This document shows positions 17,782 to 27,613 of a stretch of 64,000 nucleotides of DNA, piece by piece. The position numbers and the translations under genes were made by a program. Numbering within the stretch: position 1 is the stretch's first letter; each line of letters opens with the position of its first letter. Under the pieces are notes generated by a model, which was not told the origin of the DNA, did no database searches, and saw nothing but the letters and a program-made list of their open reading frames with translations. Source of the DNA: Hyphobacterium sp. SN044 (GTDB lineage Bacteria; Pseudomonadota; Alphaproteobacteria; Caulobacterales; Maricaulaceae); NCBI RefSeq assembly GCF_021864465.1, contig NZ_JAKKUV010000007.1, positions 104,158 through 168,157 of the forward strand. Direction: 5' to 3'.

Positions 17782-18060
17782 ATGGCGGATGTGTTCAAGG
17801 CGCTGGCCCACCCGGTCCGGCGCGAGGTTCTGAAAGTGCTGCGCGAGGGACCTATGACGGCCGGCGATCTGGCCGACCGTTTTCCGGTCTCGAAACCGAC
17901 GATGAGCGTGCACTTCAACACGCTCAAGGACGCCGGGCTGATCCGCGCGGAACGCCACGGCACGACGATCCGCTACCGCCTCAATGCCGGCGCGGCGGAA
18001 GAGGCGCTGGCCCTGCTCATGGGGCTGGTCGGTTCGAAAGGTGAAGAGGACACGGCATGA
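17782..18060 (+). CDS. ArsR-family transcriptional repressor (SdpR-like)
   Basis: A 92-residue winged-helix protein: MADVFKALAHPVRREVLKVL, then the recognition helix region FPVSKPTMSVHFNTLKDAGL, and wing RHGTTIRYRLN. No ArsR metal-binding Cys pair is seen, which fits the SdpR/autorepressor subgroup. The next gene, an SdpI homologue, starts within its stop (ATGA overlap). In Bacillus, SdpR represses its own operon until SdpI ligand-engaged at the membrane sequesters it; here the pairing suggests a similar arrangement but a ligand is unknown. Confidence 0.85.
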   Translation: MADVFKALAHPVRREVLKVLREGPMTAGDLADRFPVSKPTMSVHFNTLKDAGLIRAERHGTTIRYRLNAGAAEEALALLMGLVGSKGEEDTA

Positions 18061-18743
18061 TACGCATCGGTTTCCTGATCTCGCTGACCTGCCTGATCGT
18101 GGCCTGTGCCCTGGCGGCCTGGGGCTGGATGGCGACGCCCGAAGGCGCGCAGATCCCGGTCCATTTCGGCCCCACGGGCGAGGCCGACCGCTATGGCGGC
18201 AAGGCCGAGGCGCTGCTGACCATGCCGGCCTTTCTCGCCGGACTGACCCTGCTGATGAGCATTGTCCCGAAGATCGATCCGCGCGGCGACAATGTCCGCC
18301 GGTCCCGCGGTGTGCTCGTCACGGCCTGGATCATCGGCGCGGTCACCCTCCTCGGCGCGCAGGTGATGGCGGTCTACCACGCGCTTGGCGGCAGCATTCC
18401 GCCGGACATGATGGCACGCGGCGTCGTGCTCTTCATCGTCGTGACCTCGATCGTCATCGGCCTCGTCATCGCGCGGGCGCGGCCGAACTTCTTCGTCGGC
18501 GTGCGCACGCCCTGGACGCTGTCCTCCGACCTCTCCTGGGACAAGACCCACCGCTGGGCGAGCCGGGTCTTTCTTGCCATCGGCCTTCTCGGTCTCGTCG
18601 CCTTCTTCCTTCTGCCCCCGGCGACGGTCACGATCGGACTGATCGCGGCCATGCTCGCCGGGTCGCTGGGTCTCGCCATCTATTCCTGGTGGGTGTGGAA
18701 GAACGACCCGAAGCGCGAAACGCTCTCGCCTGAAGACGCGTGA
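18057..18743 (+). CDS. SdpI-family membrane protein (DUF1648 plus SdpI domain)
   Basis: 228 residues, six predicted membrane segments. The N-terminal part has the DUF1648 signature IPVHFGPTGEADRYGGKAEA (about 32-51) and the C-terminal part the SdpI motif FVGVRTPWTLSSDLSWDKTH (about 144-163), where NxxxG(I/V)RTPWT is the family hallmark. SdpI gives immunity to the SDP killing peptide in Bacillus; distant homologues are common without the toxin. It is translationally coupled to the SdpR-like repressor. No toxin gene was seen nearby. Confidence 0.87.
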   Translation: MIRIGFLISLTCLIVACALAAWGWMATPEGAQIPVHFGPTGEADRYGGKAEALLTMPAFLAGLTLLMSIVPKIDPRGDNVRRSRGVLVTAWIIGAVTLLGAQVMAVYHALGGSIPPDMMARGVVLFIVVTSIVIGLVIARARPNFFVGVRTPWTLSSDLSWDKTHRWASRVFLAIGLLGLVAFFLLPPATVTIGLIAAMLAGSLGLAIYSWWVWKNDPKRETLSPEDA

Positions 18744-18809
18744 TCGCCTTGCGCAAAAGGCGGCAAGCGCGTAGTCGCTATGCCGCACTTGCGAAGGAAA
18801 GGATCAGTG

Positions 18810-20048
18810 ATGGCGAAGGCGCGTGATGTGAAGAAGGTCGTGCTGGCCTATTCCGGCGGACTGGACACCTCGGTCATCCTGAAATGGCTGCAGGACGAAT
18901 ACGGCGCCGAAGTCGTCACCTTCACCGCCGATCTCGGTCAGGGCGAGGAACTCGAACCCGCGCGCAAGAAGGCGCTCGCCGCCGGTGTGAAGCCGGAGAA
19001 CATCTTCATCGAGGATGTGCGCGAGGAATTCGTCGCCGACTACGTCTTCCCGATGGTGCGCGCCAATGCGCTCTATGAGGGGCTTTACCTCCTCGGCACC
19101 TCGATCGCGCGCCCGCTGATCGCCAAGCGCCAGGTCGAGATCGCGCACAAGACCGGCGCCGATGCCGTCGCCCATGGCGCCACCGGCAAGGGCAATGACC
19201 AGGTCCGCTTCGAGCTGGGCTTTGCCGCGCTCGACCCGTCGCTGAAAGTCATCGCGCCGTGGCGCGAATGGACGCTCAACAGCCGCGAGAAGCTGATCGC
19301 CTATGCTGAGGAGAACGGTCTGGAGATCCCGCGCGACAAGCGCGGCGAGGCCCCGTTCAGCGTCGACGCCAATCTCTGGCACACCTCGTCCGAGGGCAAG
19401 ATTCTCGAAGACCCGTCGCAGGAAGCCAGCGACATCGTCTATCAGCGCACCGAGGACCCGGAGAAGGCGCCGGACACGCCGCAATACGTCACGATCAGCT
19501 TTGAGCGCGGCGACGCCGTCGCGATCGACGGCACATCCTGTTCGCCGGCCACGTTGCTGACCAAGCTGAACGAGTTGGGCCGCACCCACGGCATCGGCCG
19601 TCTCGACCTCGTGGAGAACCGCTTCGTTGGCATGAAGTCGCGCGGCATCTACGAGACGCCGGGCGGCACCATCCTGATGGCCGCCCATCGCGGCATCGAA
19701 CAGATCACGCTCGACCGCGGCGCGATGCACCTCAAGGACGAGCTGATGCCGCGCTATGCCAAGCTGATCTATGAGGGTTTCTGGTTCTCGCCCGAGCGCG
19801 AGATGCTGCAGGCCGCGATCGACCTGTCACAGCGCCATGTCACTGGCGATGTCCGGCTGAAACTCTACAAGGGCTCGGTCAATGTCGTCGGCCGGTCCTC
19901 GCCGCACACCCTCTATTCGCTGGAGCACGTCACCTTCGAGGAGGACGACGTCTACGATCAGAAGGACGCCGAAGGTTTCATCCGCCTCAACGGCCTGCGC
20001 CTGCGCCTGCTGGCCGCGCGCCGCCAGCGTCTCGGGGAAAACGACTAG
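18810..20048 (+). CDS. argG: Argininosuccinate synthase
   Basis: 412 residues. PP-loop AYSGGLDTS at about 13-21 binds [17 protein letters not shown] (about 124-137) and the EDPSQEA region are characteristic. The enzyme joins citrulline and aspartate in arginine synthesis. The ATG at 18810 with upstream AAGGAAAGGA is preferred over an in-frame ATG at 18780. Length is normal for the family and all motifs are intact. Confidence 0.97.
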   Translation: MAKARDVKKVVLAYSGGLDTSVILKWLQDEYGAEVVTFTADLGQGEELEPARKKALAAGVKPENIFIEDVREEFVADYVFPMVRANALYEGLYLLGTSIARPLIAKRQVEIAHKTGADAVAHGATGKGNDQVRFELGFAALDPSLKVIAPWREWTLNSREKLIAYAEENGLEIPRDKRGEAPFSVDANLWHTSSEGKILEDPSQEASDIVYQRTEDPEKAPDTPQYVTISFERGDAVAIDGTSCSPATLLTKLNELGRTHGIGRLDLVENRFVGMKSRGIYETPGGTILMAAHRGIEQITLDRGAMHLKDELMPRYAKLIYEGFWFSPEREMLQAAIDLSQRHVTGDVRLKLYKGSVNVVGRSSPHTLYSLEHVTFEEDDVYDQKDAEGFIRLNGLRLRLLAARRQRLGEND

Positions 20049-20107
20049 CCCGTTCCCGCTGGACCGGCCTGCCTGCGCATCGCATCCTCTCGGTGTAAGG
20101 AGGCGCG

Positions 20108-20557
20108 ATGCGCATCGCCGTTGTCATCCGGTGGATCCTGACGCTTGCCCTGTGCGCCCCCGCACTGTGGCTTTCCTGGTGGATGATTGTCGAGGAACCC
20201 GTCAGGCCGGGCTATGGCCGGGATTCGGAGATCATCGCGCTCGGCCTCCTGTTTCCTCCTGTCTGGTCGCTCTTCACCGTGTTCTTCCTCAGGGGAAGAC
20301 GCATTCTCGCACCGGTCCAGTTCGCCACGCTGAGCATCATGGCCCTGGTCTTCATGCAGGTGCTGATCCTCATCTGGTCGACAAATCTGAGCGCCATTCT
20401 GACAGGGTGGCTCGGCCGCGAGCCGGTCGACCGGTTTTCAGGGAGCGGGCTGCTTTTCACCCTTGTTGCGAGCCTCGGCTTCCTGCCGATGATTTACGCG
20501 ACCTATGTCGCGCTCGAACGCCTGCCGCGACCGCTGGGCCTCGCGCACAGCCGATGA
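20108..20557 (+). CDS. Hypothetical membrane protein, 149 residues
   Basis: Four predicted membrane segments (about 5-27, 43-60, 72-96 and 116-138) and no known domain. A GAGGCG-type ribosome site overlaps the ATG region. It stands alone between argG and the periplasmic TPR/propeller gene, so context gives no clue. Confidence 0.6.
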   Translation: MRIAVVIRWILTLALCAPALWLSWWMIVEEPVRPGYGRDSEIIALGLLFPPVWSLFTVFFLRGRRILAPVQFATLSIMALVFMQVLILIWSTNLSAILTGWLGREPVDRFSGSGLLFTLVASLGFLPMIYATYVALERLPRPLGLAHSR

Positions 20558-20660
20558 CGGATTTGTCAGCTCCGTCACGGCATTGTCAGGTGGCGTGTTC
20601 CGGTGCGGCGGCTAGTCTGCCCCCGGATTGAATTTCAAAAGCCCTCGGGGGAGGTTCCGC

Positions 20661-21953
20661 ATGTTTCGTTTCGCCCTGCCGGCGCTCGCCGCCTGTTGCC
20701 TGACATCCGCGCCGCTCGTCGCGCAGGATGACGCGCCCTTTTCACTGCAGGACGCCGCGACGGCGATGGCCGCCGAAGCGGGCCGTGCCGCGCAGGCGGG
20801 CGACTGGGAGGCCGCGCGCCGCGCGCTCGAAGCCGCACTGGCGCTGAAGCCGCAGCACCCCGCCTATCTGTCCGGCCTCGTCCGTATCGGGATGAATACC
20901 GGCGATACCGAACTGATTTTCGACGCGCTCGAACGCATGGCCGATGCCGGGCTCGCGGTCACGCTGTCCAGTCTCGGCGATGCGGACGAATCCCTGCGCA
21001 CGATGCAGCCCGACCGCTATGCCGCGCTCGACGCCGCCATGGCGCGCCTGCGCTCGCCGGACGGGCAGGCCGAACGCGAGGCCACGATCGCCTATGACGG
21101 CCTGATCGAAGGCCTCGCCATGGACATCGAGACCGACCGTCTCTTCCTGTCGAGCGTGACCGGCCGGGAAGTCCTGCTGATCGAACCCTTCGACCGCGAG
21201 ACCTATTCCGTCTTCGCCGATGCCGAGGACGGGCTTTATTCCGTATTCGGAATGGCGGTCGACAGCCGCAACCGCGTGCTCTGGGTGACGACGGGCGTTC
21301 TGCCCCAGACCGGCCTGCCGGAAGGCGAGAGCGGAGAGACCGCGCTGGTCGCGCTCGACCTGATCACCGGCGATGTCTACCGCCGCTACACGATCGACGG
21401 TGCGGACCGGATGGCCGATATCGCCGTACGCGACGGCATCGTCTACGTGACCGACAGCGGGGCCAACCGCATTTACCGGCTCCAGACCCTGAACAGCGAT
21501 CTCGAACTCCTGTCGGATGATCCGCGCTTTGCCTCGCTTCAGGGCCTCGCCCTGGCGCAGGGCGGGCTTTACGTCGCGGATTATGCGCTCGGCCTGTGGC
21601 GGGTCGATCTGGATGACGGGGCGGCGACGCTCGTCCGCTCGGGTTCGGAAAGCCTCATCGGCATCGACGGTCTGGGCGCAACCCGCGACGGCGAACGCCT
21701 CATTGCGGTGCGCAACGGCATGAATCCGCACCAGGTCTTTGCCATCGACTTCGCGCCGCGCGGCCGCATCGTCTCGGGGACGGAAGTCCTGCTGCGCGGT
21801 CACGCCGATTTTGGCGAGCCGACGCTACTGGACGTCGAGGACGGCCGCGTCTGGCTCGTTGCCAATTCGCCCTGGGGTCTTTTCCCGGACGACGGCACCG
21901 GTCCGACCGGTACGGTCGATCCGCTCGTCGTTCTGGAGATCGATCTCGATTAA
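20661..21953 (+). CDS. Exported TPR and beta-propeller-like protein
   Basis: 430 residues: signal peptide (MFRFALPALAACCLTSAPLVAQ), a TPR-like helical part (about 30-120, DWEAARRALEAALALKPQHP) and then repeated four-strand blades such as IEGLAMDIETDRLFLSSVTG and DIAVRDGIVYVTDSGANRIY that resemble SMP-30/NHL propellers. The start at 20661 follows GGGGGAGG and gives the signal peptide; the in-frame upstream ATG at 20628 does not. Enzyme activity is not evident. A role in periplasmic binding is a guess. Confidence 0.7.
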   Translation: MFRFALPALAACCLTSAPLVAQDDAPFSLQDAATAMAAEAGRAAQAGDWEAARRALEAALALKPQHPAYLSGLVRIGMNTGDTELIFDALERMADAGLAVTLSSLGDADESLRTMQPDRYAALDAAMARLRSPDGQAEREATIAYDGLIEGLAMDIETDRLFLSSVTGREVLLIEPFDRETYSVFADAEDGLYSVFGMAVDSRNRVLWVTTGVLPQTGLPEGESGETALVALDLITGDVYRRYTIDGADRMADIAVRDGIVYVTDSGANRIYRLQTLNSDLELLSDDPRFASLQGLALAQGGLYVADYALGLWRVDLDDGAATLVRSGSESLIGIDGLGATRDGERLIAVRNGMNPHQVFAIDFAPRGRIVSGTEVLLRGHADFGEPTLLDVEDGRVWLVANSPWGLFPDDGTGPTGTVDPLVVLEIDLD

Positions 21954-22054
21954 CGTTTCATGGGATCTCCGTGAAAACGGGGTCCCGACACTTGAATATT
22001 GGCTGAAGCCAATTCCTTCTCCCCCGAGGGGAGAGGGGGAGTGCGCCGCTCCGA

Positions 22055-22492
22055 CTATCCCTTCTTCTGGTCGATGATCGCCATCGTGCAGCGGGAAATG
22101 CAGACCAGCTTGCCCTGCTCGTTGGTGATGCGGATCGTCCAGACTTGCGTCGTGCGGCCCATCGCTTCGGGGCGGGCTTCGCCATAGACCCAGCCGCCGG
22201 TCACCGGCCGCAGATGGTTGGCATTGATCTCCATCCCGACCGCGGCCTTGGTCGCGGGATCAAGCGTCGCGAACGCGCCCTGGCTGGCCAGCGTTTCGGC
22301 CAGCGCGACCGACGCCCCGCCGTGAAGCAGGCCGAAGGGCTGTTTCGTGCGTTCGTCGACCGGCATGCGGGCCTTCAGCCAGTCGTCGCCGGCTTCGAGA
22401 ATCTCCATGCCCAGATGCCCGTTCAGGCAGGTCTTCGCCGCCTCGTTGAAGGCGTCGATGGGGAATGTTCCGCCGTGCCAGATCGCCGCCAT
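22055..22492 (-). CDS. Hotdog-fold acyl-CoA thioesterase (PaaI/YdiI-like)
   Basis: 145 residues with the hotdog thioesterase core: QPFGLLHGGASVALAETLAS (about 51-70) contains the HGG motif and the catalytic Glu, and EINANHLRPV (about 88-97) follows. Members hydrolyse aryl- or acyl-CoA thioesters as house-cleaning or in quinone or phenylacetate pathways. No pathway neighbours are present, so the substrate is open. The intergenic DNA on its 3' side carries a CTCCCCCGAGGGGAG hairpin. Confidence 0.88.
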   Translation of the reverse strand: MAAIWHGGTFPIDAFNEAAKTCLNGHLGMEILEAGDDWLKARMPVDERTKQPFGLLHGGASVALAETLASQGAFATLDPATKAAVGMEINANHLRPVTGGWVYGEARPEAMGRTTQVWTIRITNEQGKLVCISRCTMAIIDQKKG

Positions 22493-22590
22493 TGCTCTGT
22501 CTCCCTGATCATCGGGCCTTATCTAGGACCGGCGGCGCACATAGGGAACATGCGCGGCCGCATGGCCCGCAGACGGGACTGAGCCCCGGA

Positions 22591-23625
22591 CTACGGCTTC
22601 GTCACGACCCCCAGCTCGATCAGGCTGTCGGCCGAGGCGAGGCTCATCGCCTCCATTCCGCAGGGCTGCCAGTTCAGATCGGTGCGTATGCGGCTGGTAT
22701 CGAAGCGGCGCTCGACCCCCAGTGAAGGCAGGATGGATCGGACGGTCGGGTTGAACAATGCCACGATCCGCACCACGAAGCCCGGCAATTCGCCGGTCGG
22801 GATTTTCCAGCCCTCCGGTCCGTAGCGGGCATCAAGTACTTTCGCGATCTCGCTGAACCAGGCCTGCTTCTCGGTACAGATATAGCGTTTGCCGGCGGCT
22901 TCCGGTGTCGTCATCGCGGCGAGGTGTGCGGCGGCGACATCGCGGACATCCACGACCGGGAAACCGATCCGCGGACAGGCGGGAAGGGCGCGGGCCATCA
23001 GCTGGCGGACGATTTCCAGCGAGGTCGACATGTCCGCGGTAAGCGCCGGGCCGAGGATCGCGCCCGGATTGATCACCGAGAGCTCCATCCCCTTGGCCTC
23101 GGGGCTGGCAATGAAGTCCCAGGCCGCACGTTCGGCCAGCGTCTTCGACTTCTCGTAGGCCGAGACATTCGGCCCATCGAGGTCCGACCAGTCATTCTCG
23201 TCGAACACACGCCTGCCGGACTTGTCGTGTCCCGCGGAGACCGCCGCGACCGACGACGTCATCACGGTGCGCTTCACGCCGGCCTTCGCTGCGGCCTTCA
23301 GCACCCTCAGCGCGCCGTCGCGCGCCGGGCGGATCAGTTCGTCATCATCTTGCGGCTGCGAGAGCGGGAAGGGCGAGGCGACATGCATCACAGAGGTGCA
23401 ACCGGCCACCGCCGCGTCCCATCCCGCATCGGCGGACAGATCGGCTTCGACCAGCGTCAGCTTCGTGTTGTCCGCTTCGCCCCGCCGCAGCGCGTAGCGG
23501 ACTTCCGCCTCGCGCGTCAGGGAGCGCACCGTACCGCGAACCTCATAGCCCGCGGCGATCAGTTGAAGGATGCAGTGCTGCCCCAGAAAGCCGGTTGCAC
23601 CGGTCACCAATACGCGGTCTGCCAT
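22591..23625 (-). CDS. NAD(P)-dependent epimerase/aldehyde reductase (extended SDR)
   Basis: 344 residues of the dihydroflavonol-reductase-like extended SDR family. VTGATGFLGQHCILQL (about 6-21) binds the nucleotide and YEKSKTLAE (about 154-162) has the catalytic Tyr-xxx-Lys. Homologues in bacteria reduce aldehydes and ketones (cinnamoyl-CoA-reductase-like); the actual substrate is unknown. Expressed alone on the minus strand. Confidence 0.88.
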   Translation of the reverse strand: MADRVLVTGATGFLGQHCILQLIAAGYEVRGTVRSLTREAEVRYALRRGEADNTKLTLVEADLSADAGWDAAVAGCTSVMHVASPFPLSQPQDDDELIRPARDGALRVLKAAAKAGVKRTVMTSSVAAVSAGHDKSGRRVFDENDWSDLDGPNVSAYEKSKTLAERAAWDFIASPEAKGMELSVINPGAILGPALTADMSTSLEIVRQLMARALPACPRIGFPVVDVRDVAAAHLAAMTTPEAAGKRYICTEKQAWFSEIAKVLDARYGPEGWKIPTGELPGFVVRIVALFNPTVRSILPSLGVERRFDTSRIRTDLNWQPCGMEAMSLASADSLIELGVVTKP

Positions 23626-23760
23626 GACGTTCTCCCCGCCTTTGCCTGCCCTACACTATGGAGCAGGACGGCGTCCGGTCCAGCGATCGCGGGATGATAT
23701 TGCCTTGATCGCGCCCTTGCCTGCGCGTTAGCGTTGTGACCAGCCGGGAAGGGGAAATTC

Positions 23761-24432
23761 ATGTCTGTCATCGCCTTGATCGCTGCCGCCGCGCTGCAAA
23801 GCGCCGACGCCGAGCTGCCGGGGACCGAGCACCGGCTCGACCGGGGCCGCAGCGACGGACAGAACACCTGGTCGCTCGGCCCTTGGTCCGGAACCTTCGG
23901 CGGCATGGCAAGGCGCGGCAGCCTGATCCCCGGCCGCAGCAACAATTACTCGCGCGCCAGCTTCACCATACACGGACCGCATTTCGAGGATGGCGAGGTC
24001 GGCGTCCGCTGCGAAGGCCGCGAATCCTCCTTCTCCATCGGCTGGATCGAATTCGACCGGGACGAGTTGGTCTATGCCTGTGACTTCTACCGGAACGAGG
24101 AATTGATCGACACGCGGTTCGAACTGGCCTTCTCGCAGGGGCGCGGCTTCCTCGACCGCATGTCACGCAATCGCCGGGCGGGAGAAATTCACCATGAAGG
24201 CCGCACCGTGCGTTTCGAGACCCTGCCCGTCGGCTCGGGCTTCCTGACCGGCCAGCCGGTCGCCGGCTACAATTATTATGACGGATCGGGCAACCACATC
24301 GGCCGCATGGAATACAACATGATGCGCCCGGACATTGCCGTCCCGCCGGACGGCTCGCCCGACCAGGAGGCGGTCTTGCTCGCCGCGCTCGCGCTTGTCT
24401 TCTTCATGGATCCGGCGAACGACGCGAACTAG
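23761..24432 (+). CDS. Hypothetical exported protein, 223 residues
   Basis: Begins with a short hydrophobic stretch (MSVIALIAAAALQSADA) that could be a signal peptide. The rest is mostly beta with many aromatic and charged residues, including SLGPWSGTFGGMARRG and a Gly/Tyr-rich GYNYYDGSGNHIGRMEYN. No family recognised. Its stop overlaps the stop of the LapA-domain gene by 4 bases in a convergent arrangement. Confidence 0.65.
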   Translation: MSVIALIAAAALQSADAELPGTEHRLDRGRSDGQNTWSLGPWSGTFGGMARRGSLIPGRSNNYSRASFTIHGPHFEDGEVGVRCEGRESSFSIGWIEFDRDELVYACDFYRNEELIDTRFELAFSQGRGFLDRMSRNRRAGEIHHEGRTVRFETLPVGSGFLTGQPVAGYNYYDGSGNHIGRMEYNMMRPDIAVPPDGSPDQEAVLLAALALVFFMDPANDAN

Positions 24433-24626
24433 CGCCGGCGGACCACCCGGATCAGCGCGCGGCCGAAAAGCGTGCCGAGCAGGAAGGCGCCGATCAGCAC
24501 CAGCGCCATATTGGTCGTGAACGACCAGGTCAGGAAGTCGATCTCGACGAGGTCGAGATTCTGGACTGCGAAGATCACGATCAGGACGATGGTGATGACC
24601 GCGATGACCGTTCTGAACAGGCTCAT
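24429..24626 (-). CDS. LapA-domain (DUF1049) inner-membrane protein
   Basis: 65 residues with two membrane helices (about 5-22 and 36-58). FAVQNLDLVEIDFLTWSF between them is the LapA (YciS) hallmark. In E. coli LapA works with LapB in control of LpxC; here no lapB is adjacent, so the role is uncertain. Basic C-terminal tail RVVRRR. Confidence 0.8.
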   Translation of the reverse strand: MSLFRTVIAVITIVLIVIFAVQNLDLVEIDFLTWSFTTNMALVLIGAFLLGTLFGRALIRVVRRR

Positions 24627-24653
24627 GATGTGCTCCCTCGATGCGCCGCGAGT

Positions 24654-25829
24654 CTAGCTGACGGGCATGTCACCGAACAGCCGTTCCGCCCCTTCGTCCG
24701 ACGTCTCCGACTCCGCCGGGTTGACCGGCTGGTCGGTGAAGCCTTCCAGGCCGCTGGCCGGCTCGGCATCGCGGCCGATCCGGACTTCGCTGGTCGTGTA
24801 GGCGGTCAACAGGCGGGCCACGCTCTGCAGCGCATTCATGTGGACGCGCTCATAGCCGTGCGAGGCGTCGATCCCGAAGGTCACGAGCGCGGTCCGGACA
24901 TCGGCGCCGCCCTCGACGGCGGAGGCATTGTCCGACCGGTAGTGCCGGAACACGTCGCGCTGATAGGGAATGCCGCTTTCCTCGCACAGATCGACCAGCT
25001 TGTTGGTCAGGTGATAGTCGAACGGCCCGGTCATGTCGGCCATGCCGAGCGTCACGCCGGTTTCCCGGGAATTCTGTCCCGGTGCGCACGCCCCGTTGTC
25101 GACCGCGATCATCGAGGCGACGTCATGTGTCAGGATCGAGGACGCCCCGACGCCGATTTCCTCGGAAATCGAGAACAGGAAGAGCGTATCGACCGTCGGG
25201 GTGACATCGGCCTCGGTCAGCGCCTTCAGCGCCGTCAGCACGGCCGCGACGCCGGCCTTGTCGTCGAGATGGCGCGAGACGATGTAGCCGCTTTCGATGA
25301 ATTCCGGCTGCGGATCGATGGCGATGAAGTCACCCGTCGCGATGCCATGGTCATGCAGGCCCGCAGCGTCATGCACCGCGATGTCGAGCCGCAATTCGAC
25401 ATGCTCCCAGCTCGTCGGTTGCGTGTCGATCTCGTCGCCATAGACGTGACCTGAGGCCTTCAGCGGCAGGATCGTCCCGCGATAGCTGCCCTGGCGGGTG
25501 AACAGCGTGCAGCGCGCGCCTTCGGCAAAGCGCGAGGACCAGTGCCCGATCGGGATGACCGAGACCCGGCCATTCTCCTGCAACCGGGCGACCTGCGCCC
25601 CAAGCGTGTCGATATGCGAGATGATGGCCCGCGCGGGCTGGGACTTCTCTCCCTTCAGCCGGGCGCGGATCGCGCCGCGGCGGGTGAGTTCGTATTCGAC
25701 GCCGAGCCGCCCGAGCTCCTCGCCGCACCAGCGGGCGATCTGGTCGGTATAGCCCGACGGGCTGGGGATGGAGAGCAGGGTCTCGAGCGTGTCCCGAAGA
25801 TAGCCGGAATCGATCTCGCATTGGCTCAT
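24654..25829 (-). CDS. Osmoprotectant NAGGN system M42-family peptidase
   Basis: 391 residues, M42/M20-like metallopeptidase. ISHIDTLGA (about 70-78) carries the first metal His/Asp, HLDDKAGVA (about 187-195) the bridging Asp, SEEIGVG (about 224-230) the catalytic Glu. It is the third gene of the three-gene osmolyte set (amidotransferase, GNAT/ATP-grasp synthetase, peptidase) and overlaps the synthetase gene by 4 bases. The peptidase is always found with this set but its exact task, turnover or processing of the dipeptide, is not settled. Confidence 0.9.
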   Translation of the reverse strand: MSQCEIDSGYLRDTLETLLSIPSPSGYTDQIARWCGEELGRLGVEYELTRRGAIRARLKGEKSQPARAIISHIDTLGAQVARLQENGRVSVIPIGHWSSRFAEGARCTLFTRQGSYRGTILPLKASGHVYGDEIDTQPTSWEHVELRLDIAVHDAAGLHDHGIATGDFIAIDPQPEFIESGYIVSRHLDDKAGVAAVLTALKALTEADVTPTVDTLFLFSISEEIGVGASSILTHDVASMIAVDNGACAPGQNSRETGVTLGMADMTGPFDYHLTNKLVDLCEESGIPYQRDVFRHYRSDNASAVEGGADVRTALVTFGIDASHGYERVHMNALQSVARLLTAYTTSEVRIGRDAEPASGLEGFTDQPVNPAESETSDEGAERLFGDMPVS

Positions 25830-27613
25830 GAGCGGTCTCCGCTGCGTTCGTGTCGGATCGTCTGGGGAAAGAGCAGGTCGACGAAGCGTTCCGCCGTCGG
25901 CTGCGGTTCGTGATTGGCGAGGCCCGGACGTTCGTTCGCCTCGATGAAGATGAAGTGCGGCGCGTCTGGAGCCTCGACGATGAAGTCGAGCCCGGCGACC
26001 GGGATGTCGATTGCTTCGGCGGCAGCGCGCGCGGCCTTGGCGATGGCGGGATGTAGGATGTCGGTCACGTCGTGCAGCGTGCCGCCGGTGTGGAGATTCG
26101 CCGTACGCCGCACTTCCAGCCGCGTGCCCTGCGGCAGGACGTCGTCGAAGCCGAACCCGCCTGCCACGACGCAGCGCTCCGTCTCGGTGTCGAGCGGAAC
26201 CGTCGATTCGCCGTCGGTGGAGGCCGCGCGGCGGCGGCTGAGGCCTTCGATCAGCTCCCGGACGGTCTTGGCACCGTCGCCATGGATGGCCGGGCGTTTG
26301 CGCAGCGCCGCCGCGACCACCTCGCCGCCGATTACGATGACGCGCAGATCGTCCCCCGGCGCATAGGTTTCAACCAGCACGTCGGGGCAATAGGTGCGCG
26401 CGGCCTCTATGGCGGTATCGAGCCCGTCTTCCGACTGGATGTCGACCGTCACGCCGCGCCCCTGCTCGCCGCGCACCGGTTTCACGACGACCGAACCGGC
26501 GCGTTCCAGCAGCGCCAGGGCCGCGTCGCGGTCATTGCCGTCGGCGGCTTCCGCCACGGTCAGACCGATCTCGGTCATCAACCGCCGCGTTACCGCCTTG
26601 TCGTCGCACCGGCTCATCGCGATGGCGGTCGTCAGTTCACTGAGCGACTCGCGGCAGACGATCGCCCGTCCGCCGTGCGAAAGGCGGAAGAAGCCGCCCT
26701 CGCTGTCGAGAACATCGACTGCGATACCGCGGCGCCGCGCCTCGTCGACGATGATCCGCGCATAGGGGTTGAGACCGGTCTCCATCGGCTCGCCGGTGAA
26801 GAGTTTCTCATTGATCGGGTTCTTGCGTTTCACCGTGAAGGTCGGTGCGCGCTCGAATCCCATCCGTTCGTAGAGCCGGATCGCGGACTCGTTGTCATGG
26901 ATCACGGACAGATCCATGTAGCGCCGGCCGCGCGCCGCGAAATGCGCCGCCAGATGCCGTGTCAGCGCCTCGCCGATCCGCGCATGGCTGGCGCGGTGAT
27001 CCACTGCCAGGCACCACAGCGAGGAGCGGTGCTCCGGGTCGCCGAAGGCGCGTACATGGTCGACACCCGTGACCGATCCGATGATGTCGCCGGTCTTGCT
27101 GTCCTCCGCGACGAGATAGGTCAGGGCGCGATTGTCCCGGTTGTTCCAGAAGAATTCCGGATCGACACCGACCATGCCGCACGAGGCATAGATCCGGTTC
27201 ACCGCCTCGGCATCCTTGCGCGACCCCAGCTTGCGGATCACGAAGCCGCGCGGCGGATCGGCGCTCAGCCGCGCCGCCGAGAGATCCAGCTGATAGGTGT
27301 GCGAGGGATCGAGAAACAGGTCGAGCGGGGCGAGTCCGAGCAGGACGTGCGGGTCGCGGACATAGAAGCAGATGTCGCGGCGGTCCGGTTCTTCCCGCTT
27401 GAGGAGCTCGACGAGGTCGGACGCTTCGGAAAATGTCTGTGCAAAGATCAGCCGGCCCCAGCCGCAATCGATCCAGGCATTGGACCGGGTTTCCGCAGAT
27501 GAGTCCGGATCGATCCGCGATGAACGGTCGGGCGTCTGCAGTGCCTTTTCGCGCTTTCGCTTCAGGCGGTGCTGAACGGCCTTGGCGGCCCGGTTTCGCG
27601 TACCCGTCGTCAT
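25826..27613 (-). CDS. ngg: N-acetylglutaminylglutamine synthetase (GNAT plus ATP-grasp fusion)
   Basis: 595 residues. The N-terminal half is a GNAT acetyltransferase (LWCLAVDHRASHARIGEALT, about 200-219) and the C-terminal half (about 290-590) an ATP-grasp ligase (VVVKPVRGEQGRGVTVDIQS; FIEANERPGLANHEPQPTA). The enzyme acetylates glutamine and joins a second glutamine to make the dipeptide osmolyte precursor. It overlaps both neighbours by 4 bases, so all three genes form one translationally coupled operon. The symbol follows the rhizobial name. Confidence 0.9.
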   Translation of the reverse strand: MTTGTRNRAAKAVQHRLKRKREKALQTPDRSSRIDPDSSAETRSNAWIDCGWGRLIFAQTFSEASDLVELLKREEPDRRDICFYVRDPHVLLGLAPLDLFLDPSHTYQLDLSAARLSADPPRGFVIRKLGSRKDAEAVNRIYASCGMVGVDPEFFWNNRDNRALTYLVAEDSKTGDIIGSVTGVDHVRAFGDPEHRSSLWCLAVDHRASHARIGEALTRHLAAHFAARGRRYMDLSVIHDNESAIRLYERMGFERAPTFTVKRKNPINEKLFTGEPMETGLNPYARIIVDEARRRGIAVDVLDSEGGFFRLSHGGRAIVCRESLSELTTAIAMSRCDDKAVTRRLMTEIGLTVAEAADGNDRDAALALLERAGSVVVKPVRGEQGRGVTVDIQSEDGLDTAIEAARTYCPDVLVETYAPGDDLRVIVIGGEVVAAALRKRPAIHGDGAKTVRELIEGLSRRRAASTDGESTVPLDTETERCVVAGGFGFDDVLPQGTRLEVRRTANLHTGGTLHDVTDILHPAIAKAARAAAEAIDIPVAGLDFIVEAPDAPHFIFIEANERPGLANHEPQPTAERFVDLLFPQTIRHERSGDRS

